NCBI RefSeq assembly: GCF_963691685.1
Contig: NZ_OY829290.1
Span: 3,683,501 to 3,747,500 of the forward strand
DNA: 64,000 nucleotides
Direction of reading: 5' to 3'
Source: Thalassovita sp.
GTDB taxonomy: Bacteria > Pseudomonadota > Alphaproteobacteria > Rhodobacterales > Rhodobacteraceae
How positions within the stretch are numbered: position 1 is the first letter of the stretch; the number at the start of each line of letters is the position of its first letter. Below, one piece after another: positions 16,515-26,100 of this stretch. The translations under genes were made by a program, and so were the position numbers. Below the pieces are notes generated by a model. That model was not told where the DNA came from, made no database searches, and saw only the letters and a program-made list of their open reading frames with translations.

Positions 16515-16649
16515 TTAGGCGTTTACCAGAGCCATGAAAATCAGGATGGCGATGATTGCCACAACCGACCATTTGGTGAAGTTGATGAAGCCCTCATAGG
16601 TCTTTTCCTGAACTTCGATGTCCATTTCGCCATGCTTGTGCTCAGCCAT
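16515..16649 (-). CDS. aa3-type cytochrome c oxidase subunit IV
   Basis: A 44-residue single-helix protein (MAEHKHGEMDIEVQEKTYEG, then a membrane helix from about residue 25 to 42). This matches the small fourth subunit of alphaproteobacterial aa3-type cytochrome c oxidase, which sits beside the catalytic subunits in the inner membrane. It is too short to be flagged by ordinary length cut-offs. The other oxidase genes are not in the window, so it is an unlinked subunit gene. Confidence 0.9.
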   Translation of the reverse strand: MAEHKHGEMDIEVQEKTYEGFINFTKWSVVAIIAILIFMALVNA

Positions 16650-16760
16650 AGTCACGTCCTTTTGTTGGCTTGATATTTCGCTGTTCAACGCTGATTAGCG
16701 GATTTTTCAACGGGTGTCACCACGACAGATGCGCCCATTTTCACAGACGCCTCCTGTCGC

Positions 16761-17222
16761 TTAGCCTTTCTCAAGATCCGCCGCCAGACGGAAGCCGATG
16801 CGATTGGGCTCAGGTGCCTCTGGCTGCTTCTGCAGGGCGCGCAGAATGACGCTCAGCTGGCTGACATGCTGCACCAGCTGGGTTTTGGTGCCTGCCTCAT
16901 CAGATCCGTAGAAGGTCACGATATCGGGGTCGAAATACCCCATACCTTCGATCCGCAGGACACCAGCGTTGCTGCCGGCAAAGCCCATGGCGACCTCATG
17001 GTTCTGATCCAGCGTCTGTTCAAAGTTCTGGATGTAGAGGATCAGCCGCTCATAGGCCCATTGGGCCGCGCTTTTCTGCTGCACCGGCGTTGCGGCAACG
17101 GCGGCAGGGACGGCGCGGTCCACTTTGGCTGCGGGGGCATCGGGATCGGCATGCACCTCATGGCGGCGCGGCAGCGCGGTGGTTTCATGAACCTCAGCTG
17201 AGGTGCGGATTTCGTCGTCCAT
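16761..17222 (-). CDS. Conserved hypothetical protein (possibly DUF6173)
   Basis: 153 residues with no signal peptide or membrane helix. The acidic N-terminal third is low in complexity. The C-terminal part (about 50-150: AAQWAYERLILYIQNFEQTL, GFAGSNAGVLRIEGMGYFDPDIVTFYG) is well structured and looks like a conserved domain seen in Rhodobacteraceae; DUF6173 is my best recollection. It lies 36 bp downstream of the MBL hydrolase gene and may belong to that operon. The function is unknown. Confidence 0.8.
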   Translation of the reverse strand: MDDEIRTSAEVHETTALPRRHEVHADPDAPAAKVDRAVPAAVAATPVQQKSAAQWAYERLILYIQNFEQTLDQNHEVAMGFAGSNAGVLRIEGMGYFDPDIVTFYGSDEAGTKTQLVQHVSQLSVILRALQKQPEAPEPNRIGFRLAADLEKG

Positions 17223-17258
17223 CGCGCGTTCCTTCCCTTTCAGGGCGAGGAGAGGCTG

Positions 17259-18323
17259 TTATGGCGCCTTGCGCTGCCACAGCCAGGCCCCATCTGCCCG
17301 TCTTTCGCGTGTTACCTCACCTGTGTGATGCAGATGGTTAAGATGCGCAACCGCTTCGACCATCGCCAGCCCATAGGTGCCGCCATCAATGCTGCGTTTG
17401 AACAGCGGTGGGAAACACTCCACCGCGGTGCGTGGCTGTTCCAGATACTGCAGCAGGCGGCGCAATCCGCCGTGGTGGTTTTCAATCAGCTGATGCATGC
17501 GCAGTGGCAGACCGGTGAAGGGTGTTTTATGGCCGCCCAGCACCAGATGATCCTCGCGTGCGAGGGGCTGCAGACGCAGGCAGCTTTCCAGCCACTCGCC
17601 CAAGGGATCTGCCTCCGGCTCCGTCGGGTGAACGCCGATGTTGGGGCTGATCGAGGGCAGAATCTGATCGCCCGAGATCACCAGATTGTCATCGCGCGAC
17701 CAAAGCGTCAGATGCTCGGGCGCGTGGCCATTGCCGATATGAACGTCCCAATCGCGCCCGGCAGCGCGAATCACATCGCCCTGCCGGACCCGCGTGTAGC
17801 CCACTGGCAGCGGATGGCTGATGTCGGCAAAGTTGAACGGCCGTTCGCTCAGTCGTTTCTGCATGATCTCTTCGGACATGCCGGCGCTACGCCAATAGGC
17901 GATGGCCTGTTTTGTCGGCTCAGCCTCCTCATCCAGGATCAACATCCGCGCCGTCAGAAAGGCGGTGCGGGTGGTCAGCAATTCGGCATCAAAACGGTCA
18001 CGGAACCAGCCCACGGCTCCAACATGGTCGGGGTGGTGATGGGTCAGGATCACCCGGCCCACCGGTTTGCCACCCAGGGCACCGGCCAGCAGATTTTCCC
18101 AGATCGCGACCGAACGTTTGGAATAGACGCCTGCATCCACAATCGTCCAGTGATCGCCTTCGTCCAGCGCGTAGATATTGACGTGATCCAGCGCCATGGG
18201 CAGCGGCATGCGGATCCACAGTATCCCTTCGGCCACCTCAAGGGCGCTGCCGTTTTCCGGGGCCTCAAAAGGATAACGCAGCCCGTTCAGGGCTGCGCGT
18301 TCCGATTTGGTATCCAAACTCAT
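17259..18323 (-). CDS. MBL-fold metallo-hydrolase
   Basis: A 354-residue metallo-beta-lactamase-fold hydrolase. The metal-binding HHHPDH motif is at residues 95-100, a further histidine in GHAPEH near 200, the bridging aspartate in SGDQILP near 217, and a late histidine in LGGHKTPF near 263. A C-terminal winged-helix-like tail ends the protein. Its ATG overlaps the stop of the upstream acyl-CoA dehydrogenase gene (ATGA), so the two are coupled. A thioesterase or related hydrolase role in the same acyl-CoA pathway is an inference from this coupling. Confidence 0.92.
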   Translation of the reverse strand: MSLDTKSERAALNGLRYPFEAPENGSALEVAEGILWIRMPLPMALDHVNIYALDEGDHWTIVDAGVYSKRSVAIWENLLAGALGGKPVGRVILTHHHPDHVGAVGWFRDRFDAELLTTRTAFLTARMLILDEEAEPTKQAIAYWRSAGMSEEIMQKRLSERPFNFADISHPLPVGYTRVRQGDVIRAAGRDWDVHIGNGHAPEHLTLWSRDDNLVISGDQILPSISPNIGVHPTEPEADPLGEWLESCLRLQPLAREDHLVLGGHKTPFTGLPLRMHQLIENHHGGLRRLLQYLEQPRTAVECFPPLFKRSIDGGTYGLAMVEAVAHLNHLHHTGEVTRERRADGAWLWQRKAP

Positions 18324-20014
18324 GCTTCCAGTTCTTCCAGACTGAAGGCGTAGAGGTCATCTGCCCCAGCGCGCGCATGTTCCAGATAAGAGACATGCTG
18401 CGGCAGCAGTCGGCGGATGTAGAACCGCGCCAGTTTCGACCGTGGGCCTTCGCCACCCTCAGCCAGCGCAGCCTTCATATGGTAATAGGCACCCAGAACC
18501 CGGCCAAAGGCCATCAGGAAGGGCACGGAGCCGGCAAAGCGGGTGTTCATATCGCTCTGGCTGACCAGCCATTCCACCGCTTCGCGCAGCGACTCGCAGG
18601 CCTGCCAGACGGGCTCGGCCAGCTCCGGCATGGCGGCGCGGGCGGCTTCCACCTCGGCCTCAATCTCATCCAGCAGCACGTTGGCGGCTTCGCCCCCGTC
18701 CATCATCTTGCGGCCCACAAGGTCCATCGCCTGAATGCCGTTGGTGCCCTCATAGATCGCGGTGATGCGCACATCACGGCTGAACTGCGCTGCGCCGGTT
18801 TCTTCGATGAAGCCCATGCCGCCGTGGACCTGAACACCCTCCTCGGCCACATCGATGCCCACTTCGGTGGCGAAGGATTTGGCGATTGGGGTCAACAGGG
18901 CCGCGCGTGCCTTCCATTCCGGCGTGCCGGTGGCGGTGGCCATGTCCAAGGCGATGGCGCAGGACATCACGATCGAACGCGCCGCAAAGGTATCGGCCTT
19001 CATGCCGATCAGCATCCGGCGCACATCGGCGTGGTTCACGATCGGGCCGAACTGCTGGCGTTCTTTGGCGTAATCCAGCGCCTTCTGATAGGCGGCTTCG
19101 GCAATGCCTACGCCTTGCGAGGCGACACCAAGACGGGCGTTGTTCATCATGGTGAACATCGCGGCCATGCCTTTGTGTTCTTCGCCAACAAGCCAGCCTT
19201 TGGCGCCGTCAAACTGCATCACCGCAGTGGGTGAGCCGTGGATGCCCAGTTTGTGTTCCAGGCTGACCACCTTCAGGTCATTGGCGACACCGGGGTTGCC
19301 GTTTTCATCCAGCAGATATTTTGGAACCATGAACAGGCTGATGCCTTTGGTGCCTTTCACGCCGTCGGGCAGGCGGGCCAGCACCAGATGGCAGACGTTG
19401 CCGCCGAAATCATGGTCACCCCAGGTGATAAAGATCTTCTGCCCCGAAATCGCATAGGTGCCATCGCCATTGGGCTCCGCCTTGGATTTCAGCGCGCCCA
19501 CGTCGGAGCCTGCACCCGGCTCCGTCAGGTTCATGGTGCCGGTCCATTCCCCGCTGATCAACTTGGGCAGATAGTGCTCTTTCAGCTCATCCGAGGCGTG
19601 ATGTTCCAGCGCCTCGACCTGGCCCTGCGTCAGCAGCGGGCACAGCCCCAGCGCCATGTTGGAGGACGACATCATTTCGTTAAACGCAGTCGTATAGGCA
19701 ATCGGCAGCCCCATACCGCCCTGCGCTTCTGGGCCGGAGACAGCAACCCAGCCGCCCTCGGCAATGGCTTCAAAGGCTTCTTTGAACCCGGGCGAGGTGC
19801 GCACCACACCGTTTTCCAATTTGGCCGGGGTCAGGTCCCCGTCGCGCGCGGTGGGGTAGATCACCTCTTCGCACAGTTTGCCCATGCCATCGAGCACAGC
19901 ATCAGACAGGTCGGCGCTGACCTCGGCAAAACGCTCGGTCGCGCGCAGCTGCTCGACCGGGGCAACATTGTCGAAGATGAATCGGATATCTTCCACCTGG
20001 GCACGGTAGCTCAT
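18320..20014 (-). CDS. Acyl-CoA dehydrogenase, DmdC-like (methylthiopropionyl-CoA dehydrogenase type)
   Basis: FAD-dependent dehydrogenase of 564 residues, longer than ordinary 380-residue acyl-CoA dehydrogenases because of an extra C-terminal domain (about 470-564). This is the length and layout of the DmdC group of roseobacters, which oxidises 3-methylmercaptopropionyl-CoA in DMSP demethylation. Visible family motifs are MNLTEPGAGSDVG (about 160-172), GQKIFITWGDHD, and a catalytic-region EGTNGIQAMDLVGRK near 430. Roseobacters carry several paralogues, so a general acyl-CoA role cannot be excluded. Coupled to the MBL hydrolase. Confidence 0.9.
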   Translation of the reverse strand: MSYRAQVEDIRFIFDNVAPVEQLRATERFAEVSADLSDAVLDGMGKLCEEVIYPTARDGDLTPAKLENGVVRTSPGFKEAFEAIAEGGWVAVSGPEAQGGMGLPIAYTTAFNEMMSSSNMALGLCPLLTQGQVEALEHHASDELKEHYLPKLISGEWTGTMNLTEPGAGSDVGALKSKAEPNGDGTYAISGQKIFITWGDHDFGGNVCHLVLARLPDGVKGTKGISLFMVPKYLLDENGNPGVANDLKVVSLEHKLGIHGSPTAVMQFDGAKGWLVGEEHKGMAAMFTMMNNARLGVASQGVGIAEAAYQKALDYAKERQQFGPIVNHADVRRMLIGMKADTFAARSIVMSCAIALDMATATGTPEWKARAALLTPIAKSFATEVGIDVAEEGVQVHGGMGFIEETGAAQFSRDVRITAIYEGTNGIQAMDLVGRKMMDGGEAANVLLDEIEAEVEAARAAMPELAEPVWQACESLREAVEWLVSQSDMNTRFAGSVPFLMAFGRVLGAYYHMKAALAEGGEGPRSKLARFYIRRLLPQHVSYLEHARAGADDLYAFSLEELEA

Positions 20015-20132
20015 TGGTATTCCTCCTGGCTGCGGCTTGGAATCGGGAGGGGCCGCATGTATGCATTTGATTTGCGGGGCAACCTAGGCGGAAGCCCCCC
20101 GTCCACTCAATCAAAACGCGGCGTCATAGATC

Positions 20133-21092
20133 ATGAGCACCCCAATGAGCCCTCTTGAGACCGAGCATTTGGCCCCAGATCATGCTGGTGTCGCCCGTGC
20201 GGCCGCTTTGTTGAACGCTGGCGGGTTGATCGCCATGCCAACAGAGACAGTCTATGGCTTGGCCGCAGATGCGCGCAATGATCTGGCTGTAGCGCGGATT
20301 TTTGAGGCCAAGGGACGCCCCCGCTTCAACCCGTTGATCGTGCATGTTGCGGATGCTGAGGCGGCGAAACGTTACGTCATCTGGTCTGATCTGGCGGATC
20401 AGCTGGCCCAGGCCTTCTGGCCCGGCGCGCTGACTCTGGTGCTGCCCCTGCGCGAAGACAGCGGCCTGTCGCCTTTGGTGACCGCTGACCTGCCGACCCT
20501 GGCCGTGCGGGTGCCGGCCCATCCCCTGGCGCATCAGCTGCTGGCCATGTTTGACGGTCCCCTAGCGGCCCCCTCGGCCAACCCATCGGGCAAAATCAGC
20601 CCCACCACCGCAGACCACGTTAACGCCGGGCTAAACGGCCGGATCGAAGGCATTCTGGACGGCGGCGCCTGCCTGGTTGGGGTGGAATCCACCATCCTTG
20701 GCCTGTTTGACGAACCTGTCCTGCTGCGGCCCGGCGGTCTGCCGCAGGAGGCGATCGAGGCCTGCCTTGGCGGTCCCGTGAAACTGCATCAATCCGGTGA
20801 TCCTTTGATCGCGCCAGGGCAGATGACATCGCATTACGCCCCCGGCGCCTCGGTCCGGTTGAACGCAACCGATGTTGCGGCGGATGAGCTGTTGTTGGGG
20901 TTTGGCAAGGTCGACTGTGCGCTGAACCTATCCGCGGCGGGCGATCTGACCGAGGCGGCAGCGAACCTGTTTCATCACCTGCATGCGCTGGATGCCAAAG
21001 GCCCGCGCGGCATCGCCGTCTCCCCCATCCCTGAGGTTGGGTTGGGCCGTGCGATCAACGACCGGTTGCGCCGGGCCGCCGCGCCGCGCTGA
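20133..21092 (+). CDS. L-threonylcarbamoyladenylate synthase (Sua5 type)
   Basis: Makes threonylcarbamoyl-AMP from threonine, bicarbonate and ATP for the t6A37 modification of ANN-decoding tRNAs. 319 residues: a YrdC domain (about 10-205) plus a C-terminal Sua5 domain (about 215-318), so the long Sua5 form rather than short TsaC. Motifs include PTETVYGLAADA, AKGRPRFNPLIVHV, and SANPSGKISPT. An in-frame ATG at codon 5 is an alternative start. Divergent from the DmdC-like gene, convergent with yqgE. Confidence 0.95.
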   Translation: MSTPMSPLETEHLAPDHAGVARAAALLNAGGLIAMPTETVYGLAADARNDLAVARIFEAKGRPRFNPLIVHVADAEAAKRYVIWSDLADQLAQAFWPGALTLVLPLREDSGLSPLVTADLPTLAVRVPAHPLAHQLLAMFDGPLAAPSANPSGKISPTTADHVNAGLNGRIEGILDGGACLVGVESTILGLFDEPVLLRPGGLPQEAIEACLGGPVKLHQSGDPLIAPGQMTSHYAPGASVRLNATDVAADELLLGFGKVDCALNLSAAGDLTEAAANLFHHLHALDAKGPRGIAVSPIPEVGLGRAINDRLRRAAAPR

Positions 21093-21117
21093 AAGTACAC
21101 GTCCCGAGGTGCGTAAA

Positions 21118-21672
21118 TCAGGCGTGCCCCGCATCCGCGGAGAGCAGCAGCGCCTCCACGCCAATGCTGTGCAGCGCAGCCTCCCACTTGGCGTCATCGG
21201 CGGTGGTGAACACCAGCTCAGAACTGGCCGCGCAGGTCAGCCAGCCGTTGTGAGAAATCTCATCCTCCAGCTGGCCCGGCCCCCAGCCGGAGTAGCCCAG
21301 GGCAACAATGGCGTTCTTCGGCCCCTCACCGGCGGCCAGATCCTCCAGCACATCCAGCGTCGCGGTCAGACCAAAGCGGCCCGAAACATCCAGAGTGTTC
21401 AGCGCCGAGCGGTAATCGCGCCCATGCAGCACAAAGCCACGCCCGGTTTCAACCGGCCCGCCAAAGTGCACGCCCAACTCAGGCGCGCCCTCCACCGGGG
21501 TGATTTTGACCTGTTCCAGCAGATCGGCCAGCGCCACGTCTTCGGTGGGTTTGTTGATGATCAGCCCCATTGCCCCCTCTTCGGAATGGGCACAGATCAA
21601 CACCACAGCATGTTCAAAACGGGTGTCCCCCATGCCTGGCATTGCAATCAACAACTGTCCGGTGAGATCCAT
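21118..21672 (-). CDS. YqgE/AlgH family protein (DUF179)
   Basis: A 184-residue cytoplasmic protein of the YqgE/AlgH family. It begins MDLTGQLLIAMPGMGDTRFE and contains GAMGLIINKPTED and GYSGWGPGQLEDEI, the family's most conserved segments. The biochemical role of the family is unresolved. The start was chosen at the family-typical ATG; an upstream start would add 14 non-conserved residues. It is divergent from the DsbD-like gene. Confidence 0.93.
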   Translation of the reverse strand: MDLTGQLLIAMPGMGDTRFEHAVVLICAHSEEGAMGLIINKPTEDVALADLLEQVKITPVEGAPELGVHFGGPVETGRGFVLHGRDYRSALNTLDVSGRFGLTATLDVLEDLAAGEGPKNAIVALGYSGWGPGQLEDEISHNGWLTCAASSELVFTTADDAKWEAALHSIGVEALLLSADAGHA

Positions 21673-21814
21673 CTGGGCTTTGCTCCTCTGATAGTATGAG
21701 AATAGGCAGCGCATGGGCTAAGGTCCAGAATGGCGGGTGAAAAAAGCCGCAGTCACAATTCAATCTCTGGAATGTGAGTTGGCAAACGTCCGATTCTGCC
21801 GCAGACCGTTGCGT

Positions 21815-22636
21815 ATGAGAAAGACCCGATTGTTCCCCTTTTTCGCTGGTATGGCGCTGAGCCTGAGCTGCGGTGCGGCGGCCTTGGCCGAGAGCTGGCA
21901 GCCGGATATGGCGCAGTTGACCGTGTTGCCCGGCTGGACGCGCGATGACGGCAGCCGTGTGGCGGCATTGCAGATCGATCTGGCCGCGGGCTGGAAAACC
22001 TACTGGCGCGCGCCCGGCGATGCTGGGATCCCGCCGATGTTTGAACTGTCCGGCAGCCGCAATCTGGCCGCGATGACACCGCATTGGCCAACGCCTGAGG
22101 TGTTCAGCCAGAACGGTATGCGCTCGGTCGGGTATCAACGCTCGCTCCTGCTGCCGGTGTTGCTTAGGCCTTCGCAGACAGGTGAAACGATCCGGCTCAA
22201 AGGGCGTTTGATGATGGGGGTGTGCCGCGACGTCTGCGTGCCGGCGGAACTGTCGATCAACGTGGAACTGCCCCCCTCGGTCAGCGGCGCCGATCCCCGG
22301 ATTGAGGCCGCGCTTCGCGATCGCCCGATGCCCGCGTCTGAGGCCGGGCTGCGTACCGCCCATTGTCACCTGCGCCCAACCGTTGACGGCATGGCCCTGC
22401 GGGCCGAGTTGCAGCTGCCGGATACTGGCGGGCAGGAATATGCGGTGGTTGAAGTGGGCGACCCGCTGGTCTGGGTGGCCGAAGCCGATGTTTCGCGCCA
22501 CGGCAATATGCTGACGGTGGAAACCGAAATGATGCATGTGGAGGGCGACGCGCTGGCGCTGGACCGCTCCAGCCTGCGGTTTACGGTTCTAGGCCAAAAC
22601 CGGGCGGTGGATGTGCGGGGCTGCGTCGCGGGATAA
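21815..22636 (+). CDS. Secreted DsbD N-terminal-domain-like protein
   Basis: A 273-residue exported protein with a signal peptide (MRKTRLFPFFAGMALSLSCG, cleaved probably after ALA). The mature part resembles the periplasmic N-terminal domain of thiol-disulfide reductase DsbD: a tryptophan-rich beta-sandwich (WKTYWRAPGDAGIPP) and the redox cysteine pair in GVCRDVCVPAE. Membrane and thioredoxin domains of full DsbD are absent, so it is a stand-alone alpha-domain homologue. A GTG start 78 bp upstream is open, but the signal peptide favours this ATG. A role in periplasmic electron transfer is inferred. Confidence 0.87.
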   Translation: MRKTRLFPFFAGMALSLSCGAAALAESWQPDMAQLTVLPGWTRDDGSRVAALQIDLAAGWKTYWRAPGDAGIPPMFELSGSRNLAAMTPHWPTPEVFSQNGMRSVGYQRSLLLPVLLRPSQTGETIRLKGRLMMGVCRDVCVPAELSINVELPPSVSGADPRIEAALRDRPMPASEAGLRTAHCHLRPTVDGMALRAELQLPDTGGQEYAVVEVGDPLVWVAEADVSRHGNMLTVETEMMHVEGDALALDRSSLRFTVLGQNRAVDVRGCVAG

Positions 22637-22660
22637 CCACAGATCCATTGAGATAGAAAA

Positions 22661-22678
22661 GGCGGGCCATGGCCCGCC
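22661..22678. terminator. Bidirectional terminator
   Basis: Perfect 8-bp palindromic stem GGCGGGCC/GGCCCGCC flanked by AAAA and TTATTT. It lies between the convergent DsbD-like and RND permease genes. Confidence 0.85.
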
Positions 22679-22686
22679 TTATTTCG

Positions 22687-25600
22687 TTACGCATTTGCAC
22701 GCCGTCTGAGCGCGATCCTAAGACTGGCTGCGATGTAGAGCAGCAGCACCAGCACCACCGCAAGCGACAGGTACAGCATCAAGGCAACCGGCAGCGCGGG
22801 AAGCTCCGCAAGCGCTGGCGCGGCCTGCAGGATTTGCGGTGCCACCGTGTCATAGATCGCCACATGGCCCAGTGTCGGAACCAGCCAAAGCGCCAGCACA
22901 GCCAGAGCCGCCGCAAACGGCAGACGCAACGGTTTGGCCTTCACCGCATGACGCAGGGCTGCAAACTGGCGCGCAACGTCCTGCTGCGCGGCAATCACCG
23001 CCGGAACAACCAGAAGCACCAGCACCATGCCGAAGCCCAGACCATAGACCAGCGTCACAACGGTCGGCCGCAGGAACTGCGCCTGACTGGAGGCCTCATA
23101 CAGCAGCGGCGCAAGCCCCAAAACCGTGGTCAGCGTTGTCAGCATCACCGGGCGCAGACGGTCCGCCGCCCCATCCAGGATTGAGGGCAGCAACCCGCGG
23201 TCTTTGGCGTAGTCATCAATGGTGGTCACCAGAACAATCGAGTCGTTGATGATAATCCCCGTCATGCCCAACAGTCCCACGACCGAGAACATCGATAGCG
23301 GCACATCCCAGATGTAATGCCCCCAGATCGCCCCGACGAGGCCAAAGGGAATGACAGCCATAACCACCAATGGCCGGGTCCAGCTGGCGAAGACCCAGGC
23401 CAGAACCAGATAAATGCCGGTCAGACACAGAAACAGACCTGTGCGCGCCTCATTGAGGAAGCTTTCTTCCTGCTCAGCCAGACCGGACAGGCGGAACTCA
23501 ACCTGACGTTCGCTGGCGATGGTCGGCAGAATTTCGGTTTCCAGCGCGGTTGAGATCGCTTCGGCCCGGACCGGATCATCCTCGGATATATCGCCAGTGA
23601 CCGAGATCAGTCGGATGCCGTTTTCCCGACGCACGGTTGAGAACCCGCTGCGTGAGGTGACCGTGACCAGATCCGACAGCGGCGCGTAAACGCCGGTTGG
23701 GCTACGCATCTGGCTGCGGTCTAGGAAATCAGCGGTCAGCTCATCTTCGGGCAGTTCAACCCGGATGGCAGCGCTGCGTGGCCCATCGGGGAAGGTTGCG
23801 GCCTCAATCCCGTTCAGACGGTTGCGCAGCACGCGGCCCAGCCCGTCAATGGTAAAGCCAAGTGCCTGCCCCTGTGCGGTCAATTCAAGGATCAGCTCTT
23901 CCTTGTCGTAGGCCAGATTGTCCTCAACCGCTGACACCTCGGGGTATTCCGCCAAGGCCGTTTGCAGATCTTCACTGGCCTGCTTCAACACCTCCGCCGT
24001 TGCGCCGTAGAACTGAACGTCCAGCGAATCCCCGCCTGGCCCCGACCGCCAGCCACGGAAGCTGAGGGTTTCGGCCAGCGGGTGTTTGCGCACCTCATCC
24101 TGCAGCTCGGCCACAAAGGCAAAACTGGAATAGGGGCTGCCGTCCTGCTTCAGGCGCAGGTCCGCATCGATCAGCTCAATGGAAATCGCCCCCAAAAGGT
24201 CCGCATCTTTGCTGTCCGCACCGCTGAGGCCGCGGCCGGCGTTGCCACCCACCTCAGTGATGACATAGTCCACCGGCTCCCAACCGTATTGCTGCTGCAA
24301 TCGCTGGTTCACCGCCTCGGTTGCGCGCTGCATCTCCTTCATCATCGCGATGGAATCGTCGCGCGTTGCGCCTTCCAGCATGGCGAAGTTGCCGGTGACC
24401 GAGCTGCGCTCAGGCGCGTTGAAGAACCGCCAGGTGACATCACCCTTCAGGAACAGCGCCGCCTGCGACGCAAGCAGGACAACCGCCATCGCCAGCACCG
24501 GGTAGCGCGCCCAGATCACAAACCGCATGAACGGGCGGAACGCATGGTCGCGCATCCAGCGGAACCCGCGGTTCACCACCCGGCTGGGCCAATCGTACCA
24601 ATGGTCCTTGTACTGGTGCTTCAGCGCGTGGGCCATGTGGTTGGGCAGGATCAGGAAACACTCCACCAGGGAGGCCGCCAGAACGGCGATCACCGTAAAG
24701 GGAATATCCGCAATCAGATCGCCAAACCGGCCAGAGATCGCAGTCAGACCAAAGAAGGCAATGATGGTGGTCAGCGTCGCTGCAAAGACCGGCATCGCCA
24801 TGCGGCGGGCGGCGTTTTCTGCAGCCTCCACCGGGCTATCGCCAAATTTGCGCAGACGGGCATCGGCATGTTCACCGACCACAATGGCGTCATCCACAAC
24901 GATCCCAAGGGTGATGATCAGCGCAAAGAGCGAGATCATGTTGATCGTCAACCCGCCGACATACATCAGCGTCACAGCTGCCAGCATCGCAACTGGGATC
25001 CCCGCCGCCACCCAGAAGGCGGTGCGCGCATTGAGGAACAAGAACAGCAGCAGAACCACCAGCCCCAGCCCCATCAAACCGTTGTCCAACAGGAGGTTCA
25101 AACGGCCCGAGATGGCCTCGGCTCGGGTGCGGATCAGATCGATCGAAACGCCATCGGGCAGGGTCGCGTTCAGCGCCTCTGCCACGTCCTCGACCTGATA
25201 TTGCATGCGGATCGCATCACCGGTTGCCGTTCGGTCCACCCGGACAGAAACCGCCGGATTGTCGCCGACAAAATAGCTGCGCGCCCGGTCTGGCCCCAGT
25301 TGAGACACCGTCGCCACGTCACCGACGGTCAGGTTGGAGCCATCTTCATTGGTGCGCAGAACGATCTGTTCAATCTCATCCGGGGTGCGTTTGGCCACAC
25401 CGGTGCGCACCCGCGCATTGGCCCCGGCCACATCCCCCGCCGGATCGGCATCCACCTCCTGTGCAATCGCATCCGAGATCTGCGCCATGGTCACGTCATG
25501 GGCGATCAGTTTCAACGAGGGCACTTCAACCAGTACCTCGGTCGCGACAACGCCGCGAATTGTGGTGCGCGTCACGCCTTCGGCAAAAAGCCGGGTCACG

Positions 25601-26097
25601 AACTCATCAGCAAAGAGGCCCAGCTGACGCGGTTCCACCGGGCCGGTGATAACCACATCGGTCACCCGGTCCCGCCAAGCCCCCCGGCGCACGTTTGGGT
25701 CTTCGGCGTCTTCGGGCAAGGTGGTGATCGCATCAACGGCCGATTGCACATCATCGGCAGCGCGGGCCATGTCCCAGCCCGGCTCAAACTCCAGATTGAC
25801 GCTGGCACGCCCTTCGCGGCTGGTGCTGGAAGAGCTTTCGACGCCCTCAACCGCCAGCAAGGCAGGTTCCAACACCTGCACAATGGCGGCGTCCACGTCT
25901 TCGGCCCCGGCCCCGTCCCATGTGACCGAGACAGAGACATCATCGACCACAACATCAGGGAAGAACTGCGCCCGCATCTGCGGCACAACCGCCATGCCCA
26001 GCACCAAAAGCACCACCAGCAATAGGTTGGCGACGGTTTTGTGGCGGGTGAAATAGGACAGGATGCCGCCCGCCGCCGATGGGATTTCGCGCACCAT
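22687..26097 (-). CDS. RND-family efflux permease (AcrB/MexF-like)
   Basis: Proton-driven inner-membrane exporter of the resistance-nodulation-division family, 1136 residues. It has the expected first membrane helix (about 20-38), large periplasmic domains, and the proton-relay aspartate pair in TLGIVVDDAIVV around residue 400. The C-terminus runs roughly 90 residues past the usual last helix and adds two hydrophobic segments (about 1050-1070 and 1105-1128). It is 3 bp behind the adaptor gene. No outer-membrane factor gene lies nearby, so it probably shares a TolC-type channel. The substrate is unknown. Confidence 0.95.
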   Translation of the reverse strand: MVREIPSAAGGILSYFTRHKTVANLLLVVLLVLGMAVVPQMRAQFFPDVVVDDVSVSVTWDGAGAEDVDAAIVQVLEPALLAVEGVESSSSTSREGRASVNLEFEPGWDMARAADDVQSAVDAITTLPEDAEDPNVRRGAWRDRVTDVVITGPVEPRQLGLFADEFVTRLFAEGVTRTTIRGVVATEVLVEVPSLKLIAHDVTMAQISDAIAQEVDADPAGDVAGANARVRTGVAKRTPDEIEQIVLRTNEDGSNLTVGDVATVSQLGPDRARSYFVGDNPAVSVRVDRTATGDAIRMQYQVEDVAEALNATLPDGVSIDLIRTRAEAISGRLNLLLDNGLMGLGLVVLLLFLFLNARTAFWVAAGIPVAMLAAVTLMYVGGLTINMISLFALIITLGIVVDDAIVVGEHADARLRKFGDSPVEAAENAARRMAMPVFAATLTTIIAFFGLTAISGRFGDLIADIPFTVIAVLAASLVECFLILPNHMAHALKHQYKDHWYDWPSRVVNRGFRWMRDHAFRPFMRFVIWARYPVLAMAVVLLASQAALFLKGDVTWRFFNAPERSSVTGNFAMLEGATRDDSIAMMKEMQRATEAVNQRLQQQYGWEPVDYVITEVGGNAGRGLSGADSKDADLLGAISIELIDADLRLKQDGSPYSSFAFVAELQDEVRKHPLAETLSFRGWRSGPGGDSLDVQFYGATAEVLKQASEDLQTALAEYPEVSAVEDNLAYDKEELILELTAQGQALGFTIDGLGRVLRNRLNGIEAATFPDGPRSAAIRVELPEDELTADFLDRSQMRSPTGVYAPLSDLVTVTSRSGFSTVRRENGIRLISVTGDISEDDPVRAEAISTALETEILPTIASERQVEFRLSGLAEQEESFLNEARTGLFLCLTGIYLVLAWVFASWTRPLVVMAVIPFGLVGAIWGHYIWDVPLSMFSVVGLLGMTGIIINDSIVLVTTIDDYAKDRGLLPSILDGAADRLRPVMLTTLTTVLGLAPLLYEASSQAQFLRPTVVTLVYGLGFGMVLVLLVVPAVIAAQQDVARQFAALRHAVKAKPLRLPFAAALAVLALWLVPTLGHVAIYDTVAPQILQAAPALAELPALPVALMLYLSLAVVLVLLLYIAASLRIALRRRANA

Positions 26098-26100
26098 GGC

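Noticed and set aside
23962..26025. A 687-codon plus-strand open frame opposite the RND permease
   Set aside because: His/Arg/Gln-rich antisense shadow of a well-conserved transporter gene.
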